Assembly (NCBI GenBank): GCA_003615045.1
Contig: ML014322.1
Location: 1-29,860, forward strand
DNA: 29,860 bases
Direction: 5' to 3'
DNA from: Caulochytrium protostelioides
Lineage: Eukaryota; Chytridiomycota; Caulochytriomycetes; Caulochytriales; Caulochytriaceae
This document shows, one piece after another, positions 1-10,040 of this stretch. Each line of letters opens with the position of its first letter. The first letter of the stretch is position 1. The notes under the pieces were generated by a model, which worked only from the letters and a program-made list of their open reading frames with translations, was not told where the DNA came from and searched no databases. A program made the translations under genes and the position numbers.

Positions 1-156
1 CCCCCTGATTCCGTACCATCCCCCCTCCGACTCACATACATATGAACACATACACACCAAGTCCACTCTTCCTTACTACCCTCTCCATATACATCATCGA
101 ATACATCCCTATTCTCTACTTCATCTTCGTGCCAAGTCATAAAACAACAAAAAACT

Positions 157-239
157 GGACAGATGGCCGAGTTGGTCTAAGGCGGTACGTTCAGGTCGTA
201 CTCTCGTAAGAGGCGTGGGTTCGAATCCCACTCTGTTCA
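157..239 (+). tRNA. tRNA-Leu (anticodon CAG)
   Basis: Complete cloverleaf seen by eye. The acceptor stem GGACAGA pairs with TCTGTTC (one G-U pair), and A239 is the discriminator base. The D arm carries the A-box GGCCGAGTTGGTCTAAGGCG. The anticodon stem GTACG/CGTAC closes the loop TTCAGGT with anticodon CAG at 192-194. A long class II variable arm (TCTCGTAAGAG) and a T arm with GGTTCGAATCC follow. The long variable arm and A-box form fit tRNA-Leu, which would read CUG codons as leucine. There is no intron and the 3' CCA is not encoded, as usual for nuclear genes. Confidence 0.94.
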
Positions 240-245
240 CAGAAC

Positions 246-253
246 TTTTTTTT
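246..253 (+). terminator. RNA polymerase III terminator of the tRNA-Leu
   Basis: A run of eight T begins seven bases after the tRNA discriminator base. That is the usual place and form of a Pol III stop signal. Confidence 0.75.
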
Positions 254-1171
254 AAAGTTTCTCAACCTTTTGACGCGGTAGGTTCACTTAACAGCATCAC
301 ATAACATTCAACCTGGCCCCAATTCTGGTTTTCGGTCATTTGATTCTATTTGATTTACCGATACTGCATCGCCAGCTCAGCGGGTTCAATTAGATCTGAT
401 GTTTATATGTTATGGAATGGATGGAGTGTAGTCCAAGCGACGCACACGTCCCGGCCAGGAAGCGCATAAACTCCGCTGGGACTGTAAATTAGTGCTCGGT
501 TCGCGAGCCTCTCGCGAGTCTCTATGTGGAGTTTGCCCGTGGTCGTACTTTTCCCCGGATGGGGAGTCGACCGTCAGCTCGTAATTATCCCAGGTGGGCG
601 CGACAGCTCCTTGCTAAAGTCCGGAAGGCGTCAGCGCATGCCCATGCTAGCAGCAGAGAGCGCTATGGCACGTATACTAAACATTTTCCTCATGTTGATA
701 TCCTTCAAAAGCTTGACGTCTCATGGGCTGCTGTCCGTACGTGCTATGACGTCGATCGCTGTCATTCTACAAGCGTGCCTCCCCATCCTGTCCGATCTTC
801 GCGAGACAAGATCACTGTTGCTCCTGATTGATTTTTAGGACAAAGCCGTAGGTTAGTCAACAGTGCACTATATATCGCGCAAAGGCTCGATTTCGATCGG
901 TGTAGAGTCGGACATCGTATGATGTTGCCATTCATATCTCGAAAGACAGGATGAGTAATAGGGCTACAGGGTACTATCAATGTTATATAAATGTCTTTTA
1001 AAACTGGTTTAATGGTTACGTCTACAAATACTAGACTTTCGACAAGGAAGAGTCACCCGCTTGCAAAATAGAACAATATGGATGGTCAGTGAGGAGCCTT
1101 AAAGGATTCTAAAAGGTGTCTTAGCGGATAGGATTAAATTTAGATTTAGTAACGATCAAGCGACTTATTAG
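254..1171. other. No recognisable gene
   Basis: This stretch is less GC-rich than most of the window. Short open frames exist on both strands, the longest about 100 codons near 524-838, but none shows a family motif, and two plus-strand frames are open at once there. It could hold upstream parts of the Fanzor-like relic that follows, too decayed to recognise. Confidence 0.4.
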
Positions 1172-1572
1172 CAGGCGTGCGCCCAGCGTTTCCGTACCGT
1201 CTTGGTCGACGAGTTCCGGACGACCCAACTGCACGCCGAGACCCAACGGTTCGTGACAGATGTGCAAATCCGGGACACGACGGTTGTTCCCACGTCCCCC
1301 GGGTCCAAGACGCGCGCCCACCCGACTGAGCCGACGCCGGTGGACGAGGTGCGCACGACCCGGGTGTATGCCAAGACGATCGTGGTCCTGAAAAAAGGGT
1401 AACGCGGGCGCAACGCCGGCGCGACCGTGGTCCGAGATTTGCTGTGGTGTGATACCACCGCCAACTGCGAGTTTGTGATGCACGACCTCAGTGCCGCGTT
1501 GAATATCCGACGCTGCCTGGCCTCACTGGTCAGACAGACAGTGCGTGCCGCACTGCATCGTGGGGCAAGCCG
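1172..1572 (+). pseudogene. Fanzor/TnpB-like nuclease relic, C-terminal part
   Basis: One plus-strand frame carries two hallmarks of the C-terminal RuvC/zinc-ribbon part of Fanzor and TnpB nucleases, in the usual order. First comes RFRTVLVDEFRTTQ (near 1187-1230), resembling the family segment before the first zinc-ribbon cysteines. Then comes LLWCDTTANCEF...HDLSAALNIRRCL (near 1438-1520), resembling the second cysteine pair and the final RuvC aspartate motif (family form NRDVNAAxNI). The first cysteine pair is not visible, a TAA interrupts the frame at 1400-1402, and a TAG at 1169-1171 closes it upstream. The protein is therefore a fragment and cannot be made whole. Family members are RNA-guided DNA nucleases carried by transposons. 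Assignment rests on motif memory only; IS607-type TnpB and Fanzor cannot be told apart here. Confidence 0.5.
1205..1378 (+). repeat. Diverged direct repeat inside the Fanzor-like relic
   Basis: Two 39-bp copies (1205-1243 and 1340-1378) begin GTCGACGAG and GTGGACGAG and match at roughly 70% of positions by eye. They lie 135 bp apart, exactly 45 codons, so both read in the same frame: VDEFRTTQLHAET and VDEVRTTRVYAKT. This looks like an in-frame duplication of the segment before the zinc ribbon. Confidence 0.6.
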
Positions 1573-2894
1573 CACTGCAGCCCCTGGTCGGCAAGCGCAT
1601 CCGGCGATAGATAAATCGAATGCGACCTGCCGCTTTGGGGGATCCCCATGGTGGGTATGGCGATCGTGTCGACTTGTCCCGCACACTAATATATCTGTAA
1701 ATCAGATAAACAATGCCACATCGGCCATCAGAACGATGTTTGGAGGGTAATGGTCGTGCGTCTGTAGTGTACACTCCATTGTGTTATGACTGTCATCACT
1801 CGCTGACGAGTTCCGTAAGGTGGAAGAGGACAGGAATTCGCCGGTTGACCACCCATGCGTCACCGACGTACTGACCACGTTCTGATGCGGATCAGTCGCT
1901 GTTTTGGAAAGCGCACCAGGTGGCGACTGTTCATGTGAGAATGTGAGGAATACCATTTGCGGAAAACGAGAAGATGTTCTCATGTGGTCTCATGATGAGC
2001 GAGAGCAAGATCAAGGTTGCGTGAAGCGGATTCTTTGACGGCAAGGTATGCACCCCATGCACCACGTTACGCCTTTACGCGGCCCAAGCTATCCCCCACG
2101 ACCGACCCAATCACCGCAGCTGATGAGCCATGGCAAGCCGCAGTGCAAGCCGCAAGGAGGGGTGTGAAGGCGAAAAGGTCATCACTCCCCGGAGGTCAGC
2201 AGTGAGGGGCATTCAGCACTCACAGGGGCGACGCCATCATGGTTGACGAGCCGATCTTGGAAGGTGGTTCCTATCACAAAGACTCATGGCAGGGTACTCC
2301 TAGACCGTGATGCTGGGTGTTTTCTTTCCGACGAGCTTCAAAATCACCAACATAGGAACATTGGCGGGTATCGCTTTCCTCCCGATGCTGCGGCGTCCAC
2401 CGCCCGCTCTACGACCAGAAAGGTCAAGCGTTCCATCGACACCGCTCATCAACTAAGTCGACGCAAATAACGTGATCTGCGTCAACTACGACCATGTCAC
2501 GTACATTAGCAATGTCAGGGCTTCTTGGAGACCTGGAGAATGAAGGCTCAAAGGGCTCAGAAGAGGGCACTCCCGATGGTTGGAACGAAAAAAGAAAATG
2601 TAAAATTGCACACTGGAAGAAAAGAATAGGGATGGGAACACGAGTGAAAACTTCGCGGGGAGCGAGGTGATGTCACATCGCGTGGCGGCGGTGGCGGGCA
2701 GGCTGGATGCCGGCGTGTGAGGCGGCGTGGATGTGGAAGGAAACGCGGACTGAACCACGCCTCGAGATGGGTCGGAGGATGGGTAGTCGAGTCGATCGCG
2801 TTCGGTTCGACCAACGGCACAGGCAGCCAGGCCGAGACAGCCCAGGCGTCGGCCGCAACAAAGGCCCCGTGCGCACGCCGGAGAAGCGGCCGCC
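1573..2894. other. No recognisable gene
   Basis: No family motif on either strand. Frames of 60-140 codons occur but overlap each other on both strands and lack protein-like character. The right end should hold the 3' untranslated region of the minus-strand B12D gene. Confidence 0.4.
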
Positions 2895-3714
2895 TTAGCG
2901 CGACCAAGACTTCTCAAAGTCGCCGTGAGGGTCGTAGATCTTGGTGGTCATGTTGGGCTGGATCGACAGCCACGGGTACGGGTTCGTTCTAGTAATGCAG
3001 CAGAGGTAGTCATGCAGAGGCGGGGGTGAGTTCACGAATGCCATACGGGGACCAGAATGGGTCGACAACGTATCATTGGCGATGCCGTCGGCGGCGAGGG
3101 GGGATAGGCAGCAAGTGGCGCGGGTATGGGTATGCCCATCAGAACTACTAAAGACGTTCTCCTCACTGTATCCGTCGATTCCTTATAGGATATCGCAGAC
3201 CATAGGAGAGATTCCCATTTGTGTCATACAATGAACATCCTTGGGAGACGCACACGCGTCGCCACCTGCCGTCGCCAAACCCCACTGTCGCGAGCAAGCA
3301 CCGAGACCATAGTTGAAAACTTACTTGCGAGACCACACAACATCCGGGCCACGGGCCAAACGGAAGCCGTACCAGGTCACACCGCAGATGAAAGCGCCCA
3401 TAACAGCAGCCAGGGGGTAAACCTAGAAGCAAAAATAACAAAAAAACCAAGCGGAAAACCAAGTCCATACATCAACAACAGCGGTGAGTGATGATGCTCG
3501 AAGGTCCTCTTCGTTACGGGCCATGTGGCGACCGAGTCAACGCGACACTGCATCCATGCAGCAGGTATGCCGGCATGTCGCAGCCGTCACGAAAACACAT
3601 GAAACAAGCATGATGATGCATCAATGATCGGTGGCCCACTTAATGGGTGGATGCGGCGAGATGCATCAATCAACTTACCCCTGAGGGCATGTTCGACAGC
3701 TTGAGTTTGCTCAT
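2895..3714 (-). CDS. B12D/NDUFA4-like mitochondrial inner-membrane protein
   Basis: A three-exon gene assembled from splice sites: 3714-3679, 3422-3325 and 2988-2895 on the minus strand, giving 75 residues (human NDUFA4 has 81). Donors are GTAAGT at 3678 and at 3324; acceptors are CTAG at both introns (256 and 336 nt). Phases join exactly. Exon 2 encodes VYPLAAVMGAF, a single membrane span and RLARGPDVVWSRK; exon 3 encodes TNPYPWLSIQPN and ends KSWSR. Human NDUFA4 has the matching RLALFNPDVCWDRNNPEPW block, and plant B12D proteins have the matching VYPL segment. The family are small single-span proteins of the respiratory chain, tied to complex I or cytochrome c oxidase. A short exon 1 (MSKLKLSNMPSG) precedes the first intron. 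An alternative exon 1 at 3524-3471 with a 48-nt intron is possible but has a weaker donor. Confidence 0.84.
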
Positions 3715-3990
3715 GGTGCCGTGTGTGATGGAAACGCGAGGGGAGAGGGTCGGGTTGGCGAGAATGTGCGTGGTGGCCAGCATCATCCACCTCCCCAAGC
3801 GGGAAGAGGTCTGTCACACGTCGCCGCGGTCTGCCGTCGCTCCGTGCGTCATCCTGCTCAAAGCGCGGTCATCATATGCCGGTGTCGGCGGCGTGGGAGG
3901 AGCCGCGCTGCCCGGGTGGCGCTTTTATAGGGCGCGTCGGCGGCCCCTTCGCGCGGCGGCGGGGGAGCGTTGCATGGCCCGCGGGTTCTT

Positions 3991-4058
3991 GCCGCCCGCC
4001 GCGGCCGCCCGCCGCCGCCCGCCGCCGCCCGCCGCGGCCGCCCGCCGCCGCCGCGCCA
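3991..4058. repeat. GCCGCC-rich low-complexity tract
   Basis: Interrupted GCC repeats with units such as CCGCCGCCCG and CCGCGGCCG. No coding role is visible. It is the complement-like partner of the GGC run at 4301-4346. Confidence 0.85.
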
Positions 4059-4298
4059 CCCCGGGTCATGGTGCTGCTCGCCGCCCTGGCGGCCGGCACG
4101 ACGCGTCGACGGCGACCGTACGGCATGCGTTCCCGGGAGCGGGACGGAGCGTGGCGAGGCCTGCCTGGGCCCCCGCCGGAGGCGCGCCCACGGACCCAGG
4201 CAGCGCGTCGCAGGACGGCGGGCGCGGCCTTGGCCCGGCGAAGGTGGCCGTGCATGCCGGGAGGCCGGTCGGAGGCGGGCCGCGCCGCGTCCGCATCA

Positions 4299-4300
<2 letters not shown>

Positions 4301-4346
<46 letters not shown>
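4301..4346. repeat. (GGC)n microsatellite
   Basis: About fifteen perfect GGC triplets. It lies outside any gene I can support. Runs of this kind form hairpins and quadruplexes and change length by slippage. Confidence 0.92.
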
Positions 4347-4347
<1 letters not shown>

Positions 4348-4901
4348 GGCGCGACCTCTTCGGGCTGCTCCCCCCGTCGGCTCGTGACGCTCTGCCTCGT
4401 CTCCCCGTCGGTGGAGGGGCGCTCGCCCGCCGCGGCGCGCTTTCCCTTCACCACTTGCGGCTGGCCGGTCTCGCGCGTCGCGGCGCTGGACGGTCGCCAC
4501 TGGGCACAGCGCGGTGCCGCACGGCGCAGGGCGGCAGCCGCCCGGCGAGGGAGACCACCGCGAAGCGGCGGACAACGAGAACGAGAACGAGAACAAGGAC
4601 CGGGACGGCGGGGAGGACGGCGGCCGCGCTCTCGCGCCGCGCTCGCCATCCTTGCGACGCGCCGTCGTGCCGCCCCCCTGGGCCCGAGTCCATCGCGCTG
4701 GGAGAGGGCCGCCGGGTCACCGCGGCCAGCCCACACACCTTCGGGGGACCGCGAGACGGCTGCCGGAAGGCGCGGCCTCATAGCGTCTCTGCGGCAGCGA
4801 TCCTGGTCGACGGCGAGGTCCTAATGAGAATGTGGCGTCAGGCGGCGCTCACCTGGCGTCGCGACCCGTTGATCAAGCGCCATGGGCATCGTGGGACACT
4901 C

Positions 4902-4929
4902 GGCGGCCTCGGCGGCCTCGGCGGCCTCG
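4902..4929. repeat. Nine-base tandem repeat (GGCGGCCTC)n
   Basis: About three copies of GGCGGCCTC in a row, then decaying into GACGGCGACG. A simple tandem repeat with no visible gene. Confidence 0.75.
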
Positions 4930-5447
4930 ACGGCGACGAGCGGATGGCAGCGGGACTGAGCGACGCTGCGGCATCCGCCGTTGCCTTGTCCAGGTCGTGG
5001 TTCGAATCGGCATCGATCCTCTCCCCCCCGGCTGGACTACGGCAAACGGCGCATGGCTCCACCAGCAACCTATCAAATCAAATCAAAAAACGCCTCGGCG
5101 CCGGGCCTGGGGATCTTTCCGACCGTGGCGCCGCCACATCGTGGCCATGATCGCCATGTGGACCGCCACGCGTTGGCCGACCGCCGTGATGCGGAACCAG
5201 ATGCGGGCGCCTGCGTCTCGCGCGCCTGGGCGATGGGTCATGCGGGCGGCCACGGCCCACGGCGGGGAGGTGCGCTCCCCCAGGGGCATGCAGCGGCGGC
5301 ATGGCGTCGGTGGGCAGCCTCCGCCACCACGACACGCGCATCCCAGGCTATCCGGCGATGCCGGGCCCATGCCAATCCGGACGACCCACTGAACAGAGAG
5401 CCCCCGCTGTGCCGTGGGGCCCTGCGCCGCGCCGCGTCGCGCCTCGT

Positions 5448-5475
5448 CATGCCATGCCATGCCACGCCACGCCAC
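5448..5475. repeat. Five-base tandem repeat CATGC/CACGC
   Basis: Three CATGC units pass into CACGC units. A short pentameric repeat in non-coding sequence. Confidence 0.7.
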
Positions 5476-5668
5476 GGCCCGAGCCCGCCCCAGGCGACCC
5501 TGGAATGCTGTGGCGACTATTTTTGGCTGTCTCGGTCGGAGCATGGGGTCTGGGCATGGGGTCGGGGCATGCGATGGGTGCTCGAGAAACGACGGCCGAG
5601 GCGATCGTCCCCCATGTGGGTGGTCTCGGACCAGCGCGTCCTCGTCCGCGTCGCGTTTTCGCCGTTTC

Positions 5669-5753
5669 CATTTAAATTTGGGGTTTCGGGGGGCAACCGC
5701 CGACAGAACCGGCTGCAAGGCGCCATTTTCTTACATTTCTTACATTTAAATTT
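5669..5753. other. AT-rich pocket with duplicated CATTTAAATTT
   Basis: The 11-mer CATTTAAATTT occurs at 5669-5679 and 5743-5753, each with a perfect palindrome ATTTAAAT at its core, inside otherwise very GC-rich sequence. Between them TTACATTTCTTACATTT adds more AT. It could be a promoter element, a nucleosome-free site or a replication start; the sequence does not decide. Confidence 0.4.
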
Positions 5754-6368
5754 TCATGGTGCGCGATGCTGCGCCGCGGGCAGTGCGTGCAGGCGGTGCG
5801 CAGCGCACGCCTGAACGCCGCCAGCCGAAAAAGAAACGGCCCAAAGTCCATTAAACGGCGCCGTGAGGTGGGTTGCGAAAGGCGTCCAGATCGCAGGACA
5901 CGGCTCGGCCCGGCCCGGCCATGGCATTGACCCATGGGCCGCACGCGCACGGGGCGGACGCGCACGACCTGCGTGGCCGTGGCCCCTGACCGTAGCGGTC
6001 GTCGGAGCCGTAACGATGGCCATGGTGGATGATGACATTCGCGAGCTACCGAATCGTCATGGCGGCGGGAACGGGCCGTGGCGGGGGCGCGTGAGGGCCG
6101 CGTCGACGCCCGCTCGCGTCCGTGCAACGGCCCGCCCGTTCGGACCGACAGGCGGCGGTGCGGAGGCCGAGCGCTCTCGGCTCGGGTAGGACCACGACCA
6201 CGACCATGCTCGCCCGCGGTATCCCGCCCGTCGTCCGTCATCCTCCGTCCAGCGAACGCTGCATCGCGGCATTGCCGGCGTCATCCTCCCGCCGGTGGTC
6301 CGCCGCATTGTCTTGGTTGTGGCCGTGCGTTGTCTCGCTTTGCGGCCTTTTCGCGTGTGCGCGGGTGA

Positions 6369-6448
6369 GGCCGCCGCCCGTCGCGCCCGCCGCCGTCGCC
6401 GCCGCCGCCGCCGCCGTCGCCGCTGCCCCGCCGCCGCCGCCGCCGCCC
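6369..6448. repeat. GCC/GTC low-complexity tract
   Basis: Interrupted GCCGCC and GTCGCC triplets over about 80 bases. Read on the plus strand it gives alanine and proline runs, but no supported gene uses it. Confidence 0.8.
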
Positions 6449-7484
6449 GGTCTCGCCGCGGGTGAAGACTTGTTGCTCGGGCTGCCGATCCCTTCACATC
6501 TTCACGTGCTGTGCCCTTGAGGTGAGTGGGCTGTGACTGACGGGCTCCAACCCCAGCACCCACACCCTCCTCCCCTGCGCAGCATGCCTCCAGAGACAAG
6601 CTGACGCGAGCACCGCTATTTGGATCCCGATCTCCTGACCCTGCTGCACATCACCCCCCCGACATTCTGCCGCTCGGCCGATCCCCGGGCCGATCGCCCC
6701 CCATCGACCGTTGGCTTCTCAGCTATCCGCCGCTGAAGCTCCCTGCGGACGTCGCGCGCCCCCTTGTTGTTATCTGTCGATAGACGGCGCCCAAGATCGC
6801 CACAGTGCCACATCCTCCATATCCAGCACGGCTCTCCCACCCGCGGGGCCTTCGAACCAGCCGCCGTCGACGCGCCCGCACGCGCCCGCCAGCCGGTGAT
6901 CACCGAGGGTCGGTCCCACGCTCAGCGGCCATCCACCCCCTTCCCGGATTCCCGCCATCGACCCGTCGGCCCGCATCCAGCGGTCTCGAGCCTCACCGAT
7001 TCCATCGCGCGCTCAGCGGCGCCGGGTCGCTCATCGCCTCCGAGTGGCCCAGCCCTGGTCGGCGACCGCGACGCCGACGCCGGCGGGTCCATCGGCCCAC
7101 CCACGCGTGCGGTGGCGACTCGGATCGTCGGCCTGCTGACTCAGGCATGGGCCCTTGGCCGGCGACGCCGTCTGCACGCCGCCGCTGACCGCCGCTGACC
7201 GCCTCGCCGGACGAGGGCCGACCCGGAACTCCGACGCGAGCACGGATCCAGACTCGGGCGCTTTCCGCGCCGCGGTGCGGTGTCCTCTCGCCGGCGACCG
7301 TGTCCCCGCACCACCGCCAGGGCCCACGCGTCGCAACCGTGCGTGAGGACACGACCGAGCGGCCGGCAACCGAAGCTTACCGCCCGTGCGGCACGTGTCG
7401 TGGCGCAGGGTCCTGCACGGCCCTCCTCCATCGCCGTGCCCCGCCGTCGTTGCCATCGTCGGGCTCGCGCCCGCGCCGGGTGGC

Positions 7485-10040
7485 ATGGCCTCCTCCCATC
7501 CGCCCGGCGGCGTCATGAGCGTTGCGGCCAGGATGCCCGCCGCCGCTGCCAACGCCCACGCGAGCGCTTCTGCGAATGCCGGCGCGACCACGGCGACCAA
7601 CGCCTCGAACGGCACGAGCGCCGGCGGCAGCGGCACGCCCTCGGCCTCGGTCCCAGCCTCGGCCACGGGCGCGAGTACGAATGCGGGCGCCAGCAGTAGC
7701 CTCAGCTCCGGCTCCACCATGGCCTCGCCCGCCTCGTCCATGACGGCCTCGCTGGCGAGCACCGGCCTCGGCACGCACTCGAGCCCCGCGTCTCGGTCGA
7801 CCACCACGACCGCGCGGTCGGCGTCCGGGCCCGCCCATGCGTACCACGCGGCGGCGGCCGGCAAGTCCAGTGGCGTCCTCGCCTCCTTGCCGGTCTGGAC
7901 CGAGCAGGGCCACCCGCTGCTGCATCCGAACGGGCTGCTTGCCCGCACATTCCCCCGGAGCCAGTCCCATTCGGGATCGCTCGCGTCCGCGCCGTCCCAG
8001 AAGCCGTCGCCGCCGTCTGCGACAGCTGGGAGCGCCGCAAGCCTCCATCTCTCGAGTGCGCCGGCCCACTCGCCTGCCGCCGCCTTGCTTGCCGCGGGGA
8101 CCGCACCGGCGACGCCGCCGCTGCTGCGCACGCCACTCTATACACCCGACGTGATGGTCACCCTGCTTCTGCCACACCTCATGGACGCCGTCTCCGGATC
8201 GCTGCCGCAGGACGCATGGACCTCCACGACGTCGTCGATCGTGTACCCGGCATCCAGCGGCCATGACGCTGCCCCGGCCGACCCGGACGCCGAGGCCCGC
8301 TCTCATATTCTCCAGACCCTGCTCGAGACCGAGCGCAATTACGTGCGCCACCTGCACGTCATCTTGCACGCGTTCCGCCAGCCGATGCTGGACGCCCATG
8401 TCATTTCCGAAACGGCCGCGGGCTTGATCTTTTCCGGCATCGAGGAAGTCTACCAGATTCATACCGCCTTTTTGCCTCAATTGGAAGAGGTTTGTGCCGC
8501 GTCGATGACGGACAGCATGTATGCGGCCATGACGCCTGGGTGGACACCGCCGCCGGCGCACGCTGTCGCTCACGTCCGTGACCCGGGCGCCCTTTTTCTT
8601 GACGCGACCGCCCAGTTCATCAGGACCTATACGGGGTTCATTGACGCGTATGCCATGTCCAAGAAAGCCATGAAGTTCGAGCTCGCCCACAACAGCGACT
8701 ACCGCGACTTTCTGAAGGACACCTCCAAGGCGCGGCGTGAGGCCACCGGCCGCCAGAGCCTGATGGATCTTATGATTCTGCCGGTCCAGCGCACCGCGCG
8801 GTATCACCTCATTCTGAAAGATCTGCTGAAGCATACGCCCCCCTCACACCGCGACTTTGCGGCACTCACGGGCGCGTGGGAGGCCATGACCCGCTTGGCG
8901 TCCGAGGTCAACGCGATGAAGCGCAAGGAAGAGGAGGCGACGGGCCTCTTCGAGGCCTACGAAGCGACCAAGAACTGCCCGCCCGTGCTCATTACGCACA
9001 AGCGGCGGCTGATCATGGGCCTCGACTGCGTGGTTCTGGAGGACAAGGACCCACCCGGCGGGACGGGCACCCTCATCAAGCCCGCCAAGATCAGCAAGAA
9101 GGATACCCACCACCACGTCTTTCTGTGCTCTGATCTGCTGATGCTGACCACGTTGATTCCCTCAGGCGGTGGCGGATTCCGCTTGATTGGGACCGGCCAC
9201 TCGGGCTCCAGCGGCAGCTCGCTCGCCTCGCCTTCCTCCGCGACCGGCGGCAGCGTCCCCGGCGGCCCGCCGCGCTACAAGTTCATGCGCTGGATGGACC
9301 TGCTCGAGCTGACGGTCGTTGAGGCCGGCACGCCCGAGGCGCCGATGCTACGTGTGACCCATGACCCGCGGCGCCTGCCGCCGGGCCTGGTGTCCGTGAC
9401 GCACCCGGCGGTCCCGATTCCGCCACCGCCCGTGATTCCGCTCGCCGACGCCTCCGAGGCGGAGCTCGACGTCGCCGCCGCCGCCTCGGCCGCCGCCGCC
9501 GCCGCCTGCGTCACGACGTTCCTGCTCCGCTTTGAGGGCCGCGACGCCCTGAAGGCCCGCGGTACCTTCCTACTTGCCCTCCAGAACGAGATCAAGCAGA
9601 ACATCGCCGCCCGCATGCCGTCGCCGTCGCCGGCGCCCGCGCACCACCCGCTGCCGTCGCACTCGCCGTCGCCATCGCACTCGCACTCACAGTCGCAGTC
9701 GCAGTCGCCCGCACCGTCGTATGCACAGCTGCAGGCCGCACCCTCCCAGGCCTCCTCGCAGTCGCCCTCGCCGTCCCACACGCCGTCCCACGCGGCGTCC
9801 CACGCGGCGTCCCAGATGCCCGCGGCCGCCTTCGTCGCGGCCGCCTCGGCCTCGGCTGCCGTGCTCGTGATGGCCGACGGCGAGACGGCCGAATCCGCCG
9901 CGGGACCGACGGCCCGGCCTGCCGGTAGCGGCCACGGCCACGGCCCCGGCGCCTCGGAATCCCCTCGGCCACCCCAGGCCGACCCCCATGCCGACCGCAC
10001 CGATCACGGCGAGGTCGATGAGTATGAAGATATCTGCTAG
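7485..10040 (+). CDS. Rho guanine nucleotide exchange factor (DH-PH)
   Basis: 851 residues from the first ATG after an in-frame stop at 7344-7346; the context GGC-ATG-G is acceptable. Residues 1-265 are low-complexity Ala/Ser/Thr. A DH domain spans about 270-480: helix 1 has ILQTLLETERNYVRHLHVIL and the conserved late helix has SLMDLMILPVQRTARYHLILKDLLKHT. A PH domain follows at about 500-705, with a Gly/Ser-rich insertion after FLCSDLLMLTTLIP and a closing helix FLLALQNEIKQNI. The tail (about 707-851) is a Ser-Pro-His-Gln-Ala low-complexity region. DH domains load GTP onto Rho-type GTPases and PH domains bind membrane lipids, so the protein should govern actin or polarity at membranes. No transmembrane part or second signalling domain is seen. 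Upstream coding exons cannot be excluded because the N-terminus has no landmark. Confidence 0.88.
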   Translation: MASSHPPGGVMSVAARMPAAAANAHASASANAGATTATNASNGTSAGGSGTPSASVPASATGASTNAGASSSLSSGSTMASPASSMTASLASTGLGTHSSPASRSTTTTARSASGPAHAYHAAAAGKSSGVLASLPVWTEQGHPLLHPNGLLARTFPRSQSHSGSLASAPSQKPSPPSATAGSAASLHLSSAPAHSPAAALLAAGTAPATPPLLRTPLYTPDVMVTLLLPHLMDAVSGSLPQDAWTSTTSSIVYPASSGHDAAPADPDAEARSHILQTLLETERNYVRHLHVILHAFRQPMLDAHVISETAAGLIFSGIEEVYQIHTAFLPQLEEVCAASMTDSMYAAMTPGWTPPPAHAVAHVRDPGALFLDATAQFIRTYTGFIDAYAMSKKAMKFELAHNSDYRDFLKDTSKARREATGRQSLMDLMILPVQRTARYHLILKDLLKHTPPSHRDFAALTGAWEAMTRLASEVNAMKRKEEEATGLFEAYEATKNCPPVLITHKRRLIMGLDCVVLEDKDPPGGTGTLIKPAKISKKDTHHHVFLCSDLLMLTTLIPSGGGGFRLIGTGHSGSSGSSLASPSSATGGSVPGGPPRYKFMRWMDLLELTVVEAGTPEAPMLRVTHDPRRLPPGLVSVTHPAVPIPPPPVIPLADASEAELDVAAAASAAAAAACVTTFLLRFEGRDALKARGTFLLALQNEIKQNIAARMPSPSPAPAHHPLPSHSPSPSHSHSQSQSQSPAPSYAQLQAAPSQASSQSPSPSHTPSHAASHAASQMPAAAFVAAASASAAVLVMADGETAESAAGPTARPAGSGHGHGPGASESPRPPQADPHADRTDHGEVDEYEDIC

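Larger units (their letters stand above)
3715..7484. other. GC-rich repeat-laden stretch without a supported gene
   Basis: Several frames on both strands stay open for 100-400 codons at once, as expected from extreme GC content. Their translations are alanine-, arginine-, proline- and glycine-rich runs with no domain. The stretch holds GGC/GCC runs, short tandem repeats and an AT-rich pocket (listed separately). The right part is the likely promoter and 5' untranslated region of the RhoGEF gene. A possible small intron there runs 6522-6582 (GTGAGT...GCGCAG with CTGAC before the acceptor), but nothing proves it. The left end should contain the promoter of the B12D gene. Confidence 0.4.

Noticed and set aside
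3471-3524. Alternative first exon for the B12D gene (MARNEEDLR...) with a 48-nt intron.
   Set aside because: The donor GTATGG is weaker and the intron much shorter than the others here; the exon at 3714-3679 has GTAAGT and a 256-nt intron.
4990-5015. B-box-like GGTTCGAATCGG that might mark a tRNA.
   Set aside because: The bases around it do not form a T stem, and no acceptor, D or anticodon arm can be drawn.
3876-5150. Plus-strand frame of 424 codons spanning GCC/GGC runs.
   Set aside because: Other frames are open over the same bases, the translation is low complexity, and no splice structure or motif supports it.
6522-6582. Small intron in the RhoGEF leader (GTGAGT...GCGCAG).
   Set aside because: Splice signals are acceptable, but nothing links the flanks to a transcript, so it is only mentioned in the region note.
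7377-8834. Minus-strand frame of 485 codons.
   Set aside because: Antisense to the RhoGEF N-terminus and DH domain; Arg/Gly-rich with no motif.
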